Shown here in pieces: positions 23,938-31,803 of a DNA stretch of 39,779 nucleotides; the stretch's first letter is position 1, and each line of letters begins with the position of its first letter. The DNA comes from Armatimonadota bacterium. Lineage in GTDB: Bacteria > Armatimonadota > Armatimonadia > Armatimonadales > Capsulimonadaceae. Below the pieces are notes generated by a model, which was not told the DNA's origin, did not search any database, and saw only the letters and a program-made list of their open reading frames with translations. The stretch lies in the NCBI GenBank assembly GCA_025353925.1, contig JANXNV010000242.1, positions 1 to 39,779 of the forward strand, read 5' to 3'. The translations under genes and the position numbers were made by a program.

Positions 23938-24414
23938 TTAGAGTTCGAGTTTGTCGAAGCGGCTTGCGCCGGGGTCAAGCGCATTTTGCAGCGTCTGGTA
24001 TGCTTCTTCGACCTTCTGCAAAATTATCTTCGCTTCCGACTGCTCCTGGGAGCCGTCGGTAAAGTGCGCCGGGGCGCAGCGATCTCGCAGCTTGTTGACT
24101 GCCGTCTGCACGGTGAGAAAGTCCGAGCCGGGAGGGATGCCGATGATCTTGTACGCCGTCTGGATCGGATCGGTCGGCACGAGAGCCGGAGACAGCTCCT
24201 GCCGCGCCGAGGAGGTTTGCCGCGCGGCATTCAGCTTGGCCTGTGCCCGCTCCATCGGATCATCCGACGACGACAAGCCCGCTTGAACATCATCGCGATT
24301 GAGTGCCCGGGTCAGTTCTTCCTGTGCCCGGGTGTCGATTTCGCCAAGCCGGTCTTTGGCGGCTTCGAGATAGGTTTTAGTCAGGCGCAGGAGACGCCCG
24401 GGAATATCGCTCAT
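23938..24414 (-). CDS. J-like domain protein beside PspA
   Basis: The 158-residue protein has a charged helical N-terminal half (about 85 residues) and a C-terminal half from DPIQTAYKIIGIPPGSD to the end that follows the J-domain pattern: helix I with Y-x-I-x-GI, helix II, a loop, helix III EAYQTLQNALDP and the closing SRFDKLEL, equivalent to the R-x-x-YD end of DnaJ. The HPD tripeptide needed to activate Hsp70 is replaced (APAHFTD), so it is a J-like and not a canonical J protein. AAGAGG stands 5 nt before the ATG. It is directly downstream of pspA (42 nt). Similar pairs are known from chloroplast VIPP1, which is remodelled by a J protein and Hsp70. Confidence 0.7.
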   Translation of the reverse strand: MSDIPGRLLRLTKTYLEAAKDRLGEIDTRAQEELTRALNRDDVQAGLSSSDDPMERAQAKLNAARQTSSARQELSPALVPTDPIQTAYKIIGIPPGSDFLTVQTAVNKLRDRCAPAHFTDGSQEQSEAKIILQKVEEAYQTLQNALDPGASRFDKLEL

Positions 24415-24456
24415 TTCGCCTCTTAGTCTGAATTCGTCCCGAATTTGACGTCGTCC

Positions 24457-25254
24457 TTAGTTCGTGCCGCTGCCGCCGACACGAGCTTCCAGCTCCTGGA
24501 GCTGCTTGTCGATCTCGCTGGTCGCGACGGGGATATGCGGCGTACTGGTCGCAGGCATGCTGCTGACAGTCGAAGCGGGCGCGGCGGCCAGGCCAAGCCG
24601 CTGCTCCATCTGTGCCAGTTCATTGTCGGCATTGTTCGATGCCTGGGCATCGTCCAGCCCGGCCAGCCGCCCCGTCAGGCTCTCGCGGGCCAACTCGGTC
24701 CGGGCCTGCCCTTCGCTGCGGGCATTGGAGATCTTCGCGGCGGCCCGCTCAAACGCCTGATCAGTCCCGTCGGCGGACATGCCCTCGAGGGCCTTGTTCA
24801 TCGAATTCTCGATCTGGGACTGCTTCCACTGCGCCTTCATCGAAAGTGCCTGGGCGGTCTTGGCCCGGATACGCTCTTCCTCACGCCGCATGGCGGTCTT
24901 GACGGCCTCGGTGGTCTCCAGTGCCTGTGTCAGAGAGGTCTGCGTCGATTGCAGCGTGGTATCGTACTGCGCCTTCTCGATTAAAAGCTGCTTGGCGAGG
25001 TCCCGGTCCCCGTTTTTCAGGGCGATCTCGGCCTTGGCCTGAAGATTGTCCACCATCTTCTTGGTCTGGTCGACCAGTGCCTGCAAATTATTCTTCTGCG
25101 TAATGGCCTGCACCGCCCGTTCCCGGTTCTTGGCCTGGGCTTCCTTCATCTCCTGCTGGGCCTGCTGCAAAAGGATCTCGGGGTCCTCGAGCTGATCCAG
25201 CTTAAATCCGAGCAGACCTTTTAGGTAACGTAGAATTCGACTGAGCATTGACAC
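24457..25254 (-). CDS. pspA: PspA/IM30 (VIPP1) family membrane-remodelling protein
   Basis: PspA/IM30 proteins polymerise on membranes under stress and help keep the proton gradient or remodel membranes. The 265-residue protein starts with the amphipathic membrane-binding helix MSMLSRILRYLKGLLGF, followed by the long coiled-coil hairpin (ENPEILLQQ-type DPEILLQQAQQEM, NLQALVDQTKKMVDNLQAK, AKQLLIEKAQYDTTLQ) through residue 190. The C-terminal tail of about 75 residues is Ala/Ser/Thr-rich and ends in a short helix (EIDKQLQELEARV), similar to the extra helix of VIPP1. GGGAGAG is 6-8 nt upstream of the ATG. It heads the minus-strand series that includes the J-like gene and a membrane protein. Confidence 0.93.
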   Translation of the reverse strand: MSMLSRILRYLKGLLGFKLDQLEDPEILLQQAQQEMKEAQAKNRERAVQAITQKNNLQALVDQTKKMVDNLQAKAEIALKNGDRDLAKQLLIEKAQYDTTLQSTQTSLTQALETTEAVKTAMRREEERIRAKTAQALSMKAQWKQSQIENSMNKALEGMSADGTDQAFERAAAKISNARSEGQARTELARESLTGRLAGLDDAQASNNADNELAQMEQRLGLAAAPASTVSSMPATSTPHIPVATSEIDKQLQELEARVGGSGTN

Positions 25255-25346
25255 TCTCCCTTAACTGAAAACCCGATAAAAAACGCGCCGCCGCAAGATA
25301 TGACACCGAATTGCACAAAAAGTCGCACTCGCGTCGTACTATTTCT

Positions 25347-25352
25347 ATTATA
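25347..25352 (-). promoter_or_regulatory. Probable -10 box of pspA
   Basis: On the minus strand a perfect TATAAT occupies 25352-25347, about 92 bp before the pspA ATG; the -35 region is a poor match, so an activator may be needed. I see no sigma-54 type GG-N10-GC box. The AT-rich 25255-25423 region otherwise holds only the mnmE start signals. Confidence 0.45.
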
Positions 25353-25411
25353 ACCGACTGACGGCATTTTTTCGCATCGGCGGCTTATTTCGCCTGAAAA
25401 TCGTTACCGGG

Positions 25412-25417
25412 TACAAT
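25412..25417 (+). promoter_or_regulatory. -10 box of mnmE, predicted leaderless
   Basis: TACAAT ends 6 nt before the ATG at 25424, and no Shine-Dalgarno precedes that ATG. A -35 is not clear (TTCGCC at 17-bp spacing). The arrangement matches that of glcE. Confidence 0.55.
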
Positions 25418-25423
25418 CCCTGC

Positions 25424-26806
25424 ATGACCGACCAAAAAAGCATCTCTGCCCAGCCCGACGATACCATCTGTGCCCTGGCAACCCCTTCCGGCGCGGGCGG
25501 TATCGGCGTGATCCGGGTCAGCGGGCTGGGGGCATTTGCAATCGCGGATCGCGTTTCTGTCCGGCGCGGTCAGAAAAAGTGCGTGGACTATTCGGGGCAC
25601 ACGCTGCACCGAGCGGAAATCACTGAGAGGGACGGCGAAGTGATCGATGATGTCCTGCTGGCCGTGTTTCATGCGCCGCGCTCCTACACCGGCGAAGATG
25701 TGGTGGAGATTTCGGCGCACGGCGGACCGGTGCCTCTGCGCCGGATTATCGCACGGCTGCTGGAGAGCGGTGCCCGGCTGGCCCGGCCCGGGGAGTTTAC
25801 CCAGCGGGCCTTTTTGAACGGCAAAATGGATCTGGCACAGGCGGAAGCCGTGGGCGATATAATCGCCGCCCAGACCGGGGCGGCGCACCGACTCGCCCGC
25901 CGTCAGAGTGCAGGGTTTCTGAGCCGCGCCGTTGCCGACATGCGCAGCGTTGTTTTGGGTGTGCTCGCCCGGATCGAAGCCTCGATCGACTTCCCGGAAG
26001 ATGTCGGCGAGCTGGATACGGAGCTGTGCCAACGGGAGATTGCCGAGGCGCAAACGCGGATCGAAACGCTGCTGGCAACCGCCGACCGCGGAATTCTGCT
26101 GCGTGAAGGCGCGAAAATCGTCCTGGCCGGGCGGCCTAATGTCGGTAAGTCGTCCCTGCTGAACGCACTGCTTCAAACCGACCGGGCGATTGTCACCCCG
26201 GTCCCCGGCACGACGCGCGATGTGATCGAAGAAACGCTGAATCTGCGTGGTATCCCCGTGCGCCTGACGGATACGGCGGGCCTGCGGGAGACGAGCGATG
26301 AAGTCGAACGGATCGGGGTCGCCCGCACCCGCGACAGCCTCTCCGATGCTGACTTGGTGGTTCTGATTCTAGATGCGACCGCCGGCGAGACCCCGGAAGA
26401 TACGGCACTGCGCACCGAGCTAGCGCAGCACGCCCCGCTGATTGTCTGGAACAAGTGGGACCTGCTTCCCCTCGAACAGGCATTTCCCGCCGAAGGCCTC
26501 CCCGTATCCGCCGCCATCTGCTGGAATATTGCGCCCCTGGAGGAAGCCCTGGCCGAGCGTATTCTGGGCGGAGCGGCACCCGCCGCCGACGGAGCCGCCG
26601 TCACGCATGCCCGGCACAAACACGCCCTAGAGTCTGCGCGAACGCGGCTCCACGATGCCCGCCAAACCCTGGAAGCCGACCTGCCCGCCGACTTCGTCTC
26701 CATCGACATTCGCGGCGCATTAGAGGCACTCGGCCTCATCACCGGCGAGACGGCGACGGAGGACATTCTGGCCGAGATATTCTCGAAGTTCTGTATTGGG
26801 AAATAG
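25424..26806 (+). CDS. mnmE: tRNA modification GTPase MnmE
   Basis: MnmE with MnmG modifies the wobble uridine (U34) of tRNAs to cmnm5U. The 460-residue protein has the N-terminal tetrahydrofolate-binding domain (TICALATPSGAGGIGVIRVSG), the helical middle domain (GEFTQRAFLNGKMDLAQAEAV), the inserted G domain with G1 GRPNVGKSSLLNAL, G2 region PGTTRD, G3 DTAGL and G4 NKWD, and the conserved end FCIGK with the catalytic Cys. The length is standard. It is divergent from pspA over a 169-bp region. The ATG lies 6 nt after a TACAAT box, implying a leaderless transcript. mnmG is not in the window. The Fic gene starts 63 nt later with its own promoter. Confidence 0.97.
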   Translation: MTDQKSISAQPDDTICALATPSGAGGIGVIRVSGLGAFAIADRVSVRRGQKKCVDYSGHTLHRAEITERDGEVIDDVLLAVFHAPRSYTGEDVVEISAHGGPVPLRRIIARLLESGARLARPGEFTQRAFLNGKMDLAQAEAVGDIIAAQTGAAHRLARRQSAGFLSRAVADMRSVVLGVLARIEASIDFPEDVGELDTELCQREIAEAQTRIETLLATADRGILLREGAKIVLAGRPNVGKSSLLNALLQTDRAIVTPVPGTTRDVIEETLNLRGIPVRLTDTAGLRETSDEVERIGVARTRDSLSDADLVVLILDATAGETPEDTALRTELAQHAPLIVWNKWDLLPLEQAFPAEGLPVSAAICWNIAPLEEALAERILGGAAPAADGAAVTHARHKHALESARTRLHDARQTLEADLPADFVSIDIRGALEALGLITGETATEDILAEIFSKFCIGK

Positions 26807-26859
26807 ACCGCCCACATGCTATACTAATTCTGCATAGATTAGTATGGAATTAGTATGGA
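26796..26859 (+). promoter_or_regulatory. Promoter and operator-like repeats of the Fic gene
   Basis: TTGGGA (26796-26801), an 18-bp spacer and TATACT (26820-26825) form a promoter that begins inside the mnmE end. TACTAAT (26822-26828) is an inverted copy of ATTAGTA at 26838-26844. A perfect 11-nt tandem repeat (26838-26848 and 26849-26859) follows, so three half-sites cover the -10, the start site and the leader, including GGAGG at 26857-26861. Confidence 0.65.
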
Positions 26860-26869
26860 GGCTGCACAC

Positions 26870-28204
26870 ATGTCGATAAAGTTCCCAAAGACACCTCCCA
26901 CTCTGGAGCTGCTGCTCCAAAAAATCGATCGGACTAGGCTCGGACAAATCCTGTTGACATTCGGCTCAGTTTATGCTGACAAAAAATATCACCACTGGAA
27001 CGACTTAATTCATTTTTCACCGCCGGGCGATCTCACACAAGAGGAATGGTGGGCAGGCATAAAAATTGCGCGTACTGCCCTGTATCAATCAGTTCCTTTG
27101 CGCGATAGTAAGCAGAACCCCTTCCAATTCCTTGTGAATGAGACCGCGATGGAGCAGCTTCATCAAATTGATTTGGGAGCAGGTGGAAATATCGGTGTTC
27201 CTGGTCCCATTCTGAATCCCGAGACGAGAGATCAGTATTATGTCTCTTCACTGCTCGAAGAAGCGATTACCTCTAGTCAGCTTGAAGGAGCGACAACAAC
27301 CCGTGAGGTCGCCAAAGACATGATTCGGACTGCGCGACCGCCACAGGACCGCAGTGAGCGCATGATCCTCAATAGTTACCGAACGATGCAGCACATCGGA
27401 AGACTAAAACGGCAGCCACTCACGAAAGAGTTGATATTTGAGCTGCATCGCCTCGTGACGGAAGAAACGCTGGATAAGCCTGATGCGGCGGGCCGTCTCC
27501 GGGGTGCGGATGAAGAAATAGTCGTTCAGGATGTCGAAGGCCGGGTCCTGCATACTCCTCCTCCATTTTATGAGCTGGACGCGCGTATGGCTGCCCTCTG
27601 CGATTTTGCAAATGGGACAGCAGAGGGCGGGTTTGTTCATCCTGTGCTGCGCTCAATGATTTTGCATTTTTGGCTGGCGTATGATCATCCCTTCGTTGAT
27701 GGCAATGGGAGAACAGCGAGGGCACTTTTTTACTGGTCTATGCTGCATCGTGGCTACTGGCTTTGTGAGTTTGTCTCTATCTCTCGCATCATTCTCCAGG
27801 CACGCGTGAAATACAGCAAAGCTTTTTTGTATACGCAGACAGACGGAAATGACTTGACCTACTTTCTGCTGTATCATATCGAAGTGCTGCGGCGTGCCCT
27901 AGAAGAGTTGCACCGCTACATCGAAAAACGTGCCTTGGAACTGGAGATCGCCGAGAGAAACCTGCAGGGGATGGCGGCTTTCAATCACCGACAGCGCACA
28001 CTTCTCAGTCACGCGCTGCGACACCCCAATCACCGCTACACCATTGAGGGGCACCGTTTGAGTCACAAGGTTGTTTACCAAACTGCGCGAGTTGACCTGC
28101 GGCAGATTGCAGAAAGTGGTTTGTTCGAGTCGAAAAAGCAGGGGCAGACCTGGTACTTCATGCCCCTGCCGAATCTTGAGGCACTCCTGGCGACTCCTCG
28201 GTAG
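26870..28204 (+). CDS. Fic family protein with inhibitory motif and C-terminal winged helix
   Basis: Fic proteins transfer AMP (or other groups) from nucleotides to protein hydroxyls. The 444-residue protein has the full motif HPFVDGNGRTAR at residues 273-284 (catalytic His273). An N-terminal segment SSQLEG at 135-140 fits the inhibitory (S/T)xxxE(G/N) helix that blocks ATP binding in autoinhibited (class II) Fic proteins, so it probably needs no separate antitoxin. The last 80 residues (VYQTARVDLRQIAESGLF) have the look of a winged-helix DNA-binding domain. ATG 26870 is preferred over 26855, since GGAGG (26857-26861) lies between them. GC is lower than in the neighbours. The 3' end overlaps the convergent dipeptidase gene by 47 bp. 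Confidence 0.9.
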   Translation: MSIKFPKTPPTLELLLQKIDRTRLGQILLTFGSVYADKKYHHWNDLIHFSPPGDLTQEEWWAGIKIARTALYQSVPLRDSKQNPFQFLVNETAMEQLHQIDLGAGGNIGVPGPILNPETRDQYYVSSLLEEAITSSQLEGATTTREVAKDMIRTARPPQDRSERMILNSYRTMQHIGRLKRQPLTKELIFELHRLVTEETLDKPDAAGRLRGADEEIVVQDVEGRVLHTPPPFYELDARMAALCDFANGTAEGGFVHPVLRSMILHFWLAYDHPFVDGNGRTARALFYWSMLHRGYWLCEFVSISRIILQARVKYSKAFLYTQTDGNDLTYFLLYHIEVLRRALEELHRYIEKRALELEIAERNLQGMAAFNHRQRTLLSHALRHPNHRYTIEGHRLSHKVVYQTARVDLRQIAESGLFESKKQGQTWYFMPLPNLEALLATPR

Positions 28205-28904
28205 GCGGGTGGGGGATACGCTGGTTTTCCGCATCCTCCACTTCGATTGCCCCGTAGTAGGCCACCGGGCTGCCGACACGCAAGGCCCAGCCCTGGTCGC
28301 CGTAGCTCCAATGCCACCATTCGCCGACGTAGTTTGTCAGACCCGCCGCTTCCATAGCCGTGATCAGCAGAATGCGATTGGCACGGGCGGTTTCGGAAAG
28401 CCGGTGATAGTAAGTCGGGGCGGCCTCCCAGCCTTCGATAGGGCTGGAAAAGTCGAGAGCTGTACCATCGGGACCGTGCAGGCCCACGTCCAGAGCGCCG
28501 CCAGTCAGGTGAGGCGGCGGGGAAACATCGTCGGGCGGGGCGACCATGCGGTTCAGCATCCGGGCCAGGGTAGCTTTGGACCATTCCGGGTGCTTTTCCA
28601 TCGCCTCGGCGGCGAGATGGTCCCGAATCCCGCGCTGCATCGAAAGTGTCCGCAGGCCCGTGCCGATAGTCAGGGTCAGGCCTTCAGGCAGAAGCTCCTG
28701 GACATGGTTGACGCGGTTCGCGACTGTCTCGCGCAGAAACGGCAGGCAGCCGGGCAGCAAGAGCACCTGCGGGCAGAATTTGCGCAGGTCGACCAGGGGT
28801 TCTACGGCATCGACAATTCTTACCCCTCGCAGTGCTTTTAGCGGCTCGCCAAACGAGCGCAGGTCGAAGCGTTTTTCAAAGCTCGGTTTCTGGGGTGGAA
28901 TCAA
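28158..28904 (-). CDS. D-alanyl-D-alanine dipeptidase family protein (VanX/DdpX-like)
   Basis: The 248-residue protein has the zinc dipeptidase pattern of the VanX family (M15D): GTGLRTLSMQ with the transition-state Arg, PPHLTGGALDVGL giving the H-x(6)-D zinc ligands, and GEWWHWSYGDQGWA with catalytic Glu and the third ligand His. VanX-type enzymes cut D-Ala-D-Ala; in bacteria without vancomycin resistance genes the role is usually recycling of peptidoglycan dipeptide as a nutrient. No signal peptide, so cytoplasmic. The TTG start shares TTGA with the dapF stop, and GGGAGA lies about 10 nt before it, so the two are translated together. No VanH or VanA-type genes are present. Confidence 0.85.
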   Translation of the reverse strand: MIPPQKPSFEKRFDLRSFGEPLKALRGVRIVDAVEPLVDLRKFCPQVLLLPGCLPFLRETVANRVNHVQELLPEGLTLTIGTGLRTLSMQRGIRDHLAAEAMEKHPEWSKATLARMLNRMVAPPDDVSPPPHLTGGALDVGLHGPDGTALDFSSPIEGWEAAPTYYHRLSETARANRILLITAMEAAGLTNYVGEWWHWSYGDQGWALRVGSPVAYYGAIEVEDAENQRIPHPPTEESPGVPQDSAGA

Positions 28905-29755
28905 AGGCCAAAGTCTCCCACAAAGATGAGATGCGCCGGGCCGACCATATCCACAGGCTGATTCTCGCCGGGCCAGGTGATTTTCAGCGTGCCGCCTTTG
29001 GAGATGATCGAAATCGGCTCGCCGGCGTCACTGAGGCCGTTGACCACCGCAGCCACTCCGACGGCGCAGGCCCCGGTGCCGCAGCCGAGCGTTTCCCCGG
29101 CCCCCCGTTCCCAAATTCGCGCTCGGAATCCATTGTCGCCAAATGGGGTCGCCCACAAGACACTGGTGCGCTCTGGGAACCGAGGGTCATTCTCGATCAA
29201 CGGCGAATCGCGCTGGAAGACTCCTTCGGTCGGCACTTCGCCGAAAATGACCGTATGCGTGCTGCCGGTGCTGACCGCCGTGATGCTGTATTCTTCGCCG
29301 CCTACTGTCAGAGGATACTGGGCGATACGCTGCCCTAAAGGGGCGTCGAAGGGAATCTGTTCGGCTGCCAGTTGCGGGACACCCATATCCACACCGACCA
29401 AAGCCGCCCGGTTTGCCTCCGCGACCTCCAGAATCCGGACCTGACGCGTCCCGTCTTTTACGGCGACGGTGAACTCCGTCTGACCTTCCAGCCAGCCCGC
29501 GCGAACGGCCCAGAGCGACACGCAGCGCAGACCATTGCCGCACATATCCTCCGTACCGTCCGGGTTAAACATCTGCATGCGGAACGCCGCGCCGGGGGTA
29601 TCCCGTGATACCACAAGCAAGCCGTCTGCGCCAATGCCGAAGTGACGGTCACAAAGACGGATTGAGAGGCTGGGAAAAGACGTCTCAGGTGGAAAGTCGG
29701 CCCGGTCCAGAACGACAAAGTCGTTCCCGACACCCTGCATTTTCGTAAAGCGCAT
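28901..29755 (-). CDS. dapF: Diaminopimelate epimerase DapF
   Basis: DapF converts LL- to meso-diaminopimelate for lysine and peptidoglycan synthesis. The 284-residue protein has two half-sites with the two catalytic cysteines: MCGNGLRC (Cys72) and GAGETLGCGTGACA in the second half; MRFTKMQGVGNDFVVLD is the standard N-terminus. ATG 29755 is chosen over one at 29779 because it gives the family start and has GGAAAG ahead of it. It is followed by the D-Ala-D-Ala dipeptidase with overlapping stop and start codons, a peptidoglycan-related pair. It is divergent from the methyltransferase gene over 97 bp. Confidence 0.97.
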   Translation of the reverse strand: MRFTKMQGVGNDFVVLDRADFPPETSFPSLSIRLCDRHFGIGADGLLVVSRDTPGAAFRMQMFNPDGTEDMCGNGLRCVSLWAVRAGWLEGQTEFTVAVKDGTRQVRILEVAEANRAALVGVDMGVPQLAAEQIPFDAPLGQRIAQYPLTVGGEEYSITAVSTGSTHTVIFGEVPTEGVFQRDSPLIENDPRFPERTSVLWATPFGDNGFRARIWERGAGETLGCGTGACAVGVAAVVNGLSDAGEPISIISKGGTLKITWPGENQPVDMVGPAHLIFVGDFGL

Positions 29756-29852
29756 GGTCTTTCCAATGCAAACCGGCAAGCCGAGGTTCCCAACCGCGAA
29801 TATTTCATCGCCGCCGCAAGGAATATCAGGCGCGGACGACGAATAAACACTT

Positions 29853-30500
29853 ATGCCCGCTTTTAGACCACCATCGGACTGGGAAACCGTCTACGCTGCT
29901 GCTGAAGGATACCACTTTGGAGAGGAGCCGAGCCAGATCGCCCGCACGGCACTGAGCTTCTACCGCCTCTTCGAAGGTCCGAGGGACGGCCTCGCGCTCG
30001 ATCTGGGCAGCGGGGAAGGGCGTGACACGGCTTTCTTGGCAGGAGCAGGGCTGAAAGTCGCCGCCCGTGATGTGTCGCCGACGGGACTTGCGAAAACGCG
30101 CATGCTGCTCGCCCGTACGGGGGTCTCTGAGGACCGGGTTGATCTGGAACAAGCGGATATCCGGGACTTCGCGTATCCCGCCGAAACGTACGATCTGGCT
30201 CTGGCGGCCAACGTTTACCAGTTTCTAACCCTAGAAGAAGCTCCACTGCATATCGCGCGGCTGCAATCTGCAACGAAACTCGGCGGCATCTGCGCGGTTG
30301 GTGTTTTCAGCCCGGCGATGGCGGGGTGGGGGGCGCAGATCGGGGATCATTTCAGCGCGACCGCCGACGAGCTGCTTGCCTATTTCTCACCCCGCAGCGG
30401 CTGGCTGCCGCTGGACCGGACAGAGTACTGGACTTACCGCCCGGTAAATGAGATGATGGTTTCGTTCGCTTATGTCGTCGCCCGGAAAGAGCTGCGCTGA
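29853..30500 (+). CDS. Class I SAM-dependent methyltransferase
   Basis: The 215-residue protein has motif I LALDLGSGEGRDTAFLAGAG, motif II VAARDVSPTGLAK, an acidic QADIRDF segment and motif IV YDLALAANVYQF, as in small-molecule methyltransferases of the TehB/UbiE-like type. The opening DWETVYAAAEGYHFGEEPS resembles TehB/thiopurine-like families, in which SAM-dependent methylation detoxifies oxyanions or thiols, but this is not decisive. It is soluble. The stop codon overlaps the start of the sigma factor gene (TGATG), so the two are translated together. An AATAAA stretch precedes the ATG; no clear Shine-Dalgarno is seen. Confidence 0.8.
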   Translation: MPAFRPPSDWETVYAAAEGYHFGEEPSQIARTALSFYRLFEGPRDGLALDLGSGEGRDTAFLAGAGLKVAARDVSPTGLAKTRMLLARTGVSEDRVDLEQADIRDFAYPAETYDLALAANVYQFLTLEEAPLHIARLQSATKLGGICAVGVFSPAMAGWGAQIGDHFSATADELLAYFSPRSGWLPLDRTEYWTYRPVNEMMVSFAYVVARKELR

Positions 30501-31237
30501 TGTTTGACCTCATGGCGATCTGTGGACTCACGGCGACTCACCTCCCGCACCGATCGGGGGAGGATGGGGGGAGCCTGAGTGACGGCGACCTCATTTCGGC
30601 GGCGCAGCGCGGGGACGTGTCGGCGTTCGCCGCCCTGCACACGCGCCATTATAAGCGCATTTATCACCTGGCCTACCTGAAAACAGGGAATATCCAGGAT
30701 GCGGAGGATGTGGCCTCGGAGACATTTGTCCGTGCTCTGGCGAATCTCAGCCGATTTCGGATGCGTGAGGACGCCACTTCGTTTTACCCGTGGCTGCACC
30801 GGATCGCGATGAATCTAATTGTGGATGGGGGGCGGCAGCGGCCGCCGTCGAGCATCGTGTCGCTGGATGCTCCGGTCATTGCCGGGATGCGTTCCCTGCT
30901 GGACGGTGCCTTATCGGATGGCCGTGCGACTCCGCAGGAGATCGCCGAGCGGCATGAAGTCCAGGCCATGGTCCGGTCCGCCATTGCCGCCCTGCCCGAA
31001 GACCAGGGGGACGTGCTGATCTACCGGTTTCTCGGCGACTTGTCCACGCGCGAGATTGCGCCGCTGCTGAAGCGCTCCGAGTCGGCGACGAAATCGCTGC
31101 TGCACCGGGCGACTCTGGCCTTAAAGTCGGAGATCACTCGCCGTGTGGATGCCGTAGATCGTCTCGAGTCGCATCGGCCCCGGACCTCGGCTCCTGCGGA
31201 GCCGTCTATTCAGGAAGCAGGCCGTCATGTCCGATGA
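30500..31237 (+). CDS. ECF-type RNA polymerase sigma factor
   Basis: The 245-residue protein has sigma region 2 (DVSAFAALHTRHYKRIYHLAY, DAEDVASETFVRAL and YPWLHRIAMNLIVD) at about residues 45-115 and region 4 (LPEDQGDVLIYRFLGDLSTREIAPLL and ESATKSLLHRATLAL) at about 165-220, with a linker of 50 residues and no region 3, as in ECF sigma factors. The first 30 residues have no counterpart in the family and the last 20 form a Pro-rich tail. The ATG overlaps the methyltransferase stop (TGATG). A 75-residue gene overlaps its 3' end by 11 nt; anti-sigma factors usually sit there, but that protein has no zinc motif or membrane helix. No target promoter could be recognised. Confidence 0.9.
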   Translation: MFDLMAICGLTATHLPHRSGEDGGSLSDGDLISAAQRGDVSAFAALHTRHYKRIYHLAYLKTGNIQDAEDVASETFVRALANLSRFRMREDATSFYPWLHRIAMNLIVDGGRQRPPSSIVSLDAPVIAGMRSLLDGALSDGRATPQEIAERHEVQAMVRSAIAALPEDQGDVLIYRFLGDLSTREIAPLLKRSESATKSLLHRATLALKSEITRRVDAVDRLESHRPRTSAPAEPSIQEAGRHVR

Positions 31238-31454
31238 ATTCGAACTGGAGATTCCGTCACTTGCCGGGACGGTCAAGCTTGCCCAGGCCGCCCTCTCCGC
31301 CCCGGAGCCGTCGCTGGTCGCCGAGTCCGAGTCCCGGCTGCAGGTGGAAATGCTGATGCAGGAGGCGGCTCTGTCCCCGAAGATTCTGCGCGAGGCGGTC
31401 GCCGGTCATCCCCGCCGTCCGCTCCTGGCCCGGCTGCTGTTTTGGAGGCATTGA
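31227..31454 (+). CDS. Small hypothetical protein overlapping the sigma factor gene
   Basis: The 75-residue product starts at ATG 31227, 11 nt before the end of the sigma factor gene, so it is likely translated by coupling; GGAAGCAGG lies just upstream. It is acidic in the first half and helical (LQVEMLMQEAALSPKILREAV), ending in a basic tail HPRRPLLARLLFWRH. No domain is recognised, and there is no HxxxCxxC zinc anti-sigma motif or membrane helix. Its position suggests a regulator or partner of the sigma factor (inference only). Confidence 0.5.
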   Translation: MSDEFELEIPSLAGTVKLAQAALSAPEPSLVAESESRLQVEMLMQEAALSPKILREAVAGHPRRPLLARLLFWRH

Positions 31455-31535
31455 TGCGGCTCGACTCGCTCTCTTATGACTAATCCACTGGTCTCAGATC
31501 CGTGGTCGATACCCACCCCACCCCAGGAGGATACG

Positions 31536-31781
31536 ATGAGTGACCTTGTGACCGTCGGCAGCTACTTCGACCGGATGGCAGCCGAGATCGCGAAAAGCGT
31601 TCTCGACGTCAACGAGATCGACTCTTACATCAGTGCTGATGACTCGGGCGGCATGCGGCCCTCCCTCCTGACTGCCACAGGCGGGGCGCGGCTCATCGTC
31701 CGGGCGGAGGACGCGGCCCGGGCGGCGGAGCTGCTCGAGGCCGCCACAGAGATGGCATCTTATGAGGATGAGCAGGTCTGA
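31536..31781 (+). CDS. DUF2007-type putative signal transducing protein
   Basis: The 81-residue protein begins MSDLVTVGSYFDRMAAEIAKSVLDVNEIDSY, has ISADDSGGM in the loop and ends with LIVRAEDAARAAELLE. This is the GlnB-like ferredoxin fold of the small DUF2007 family, whose role is unknown. AGGAGG (31525-31530) gives the start at 31536, so an in-frame ATG at 31476 is not used. It is cytoplasmic and has no cysteine. It lies between two other small genes, 81 nt after the preceding stop. Confidence 0.75.
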   Translation: MSDLVTVGSYFDRMAAEIAKSVLDVNEIDSYISADDSGGMRPSLLTATGGARLIVRAEDAARAAELLEAATEMASYEDEQV

Positions 31782-31803
31782 AGAATTTTGGGGGCGCAGA
31801 AGT

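Noticed and set aside
28158-28904. Vancomycin resistance (vanX)
   Set aside because: There are no vanH, vanA or regulator genes beside it, and such dipeptidases are common in peptidoglycan recycling.
30541-30562. CCTCCC...GGGAGG inverted repeat in the sigma factor gene
   Set aside because: It lies within coding sequence at its N-terminal extension and is too short to separate from chance in GC-rich DNA.
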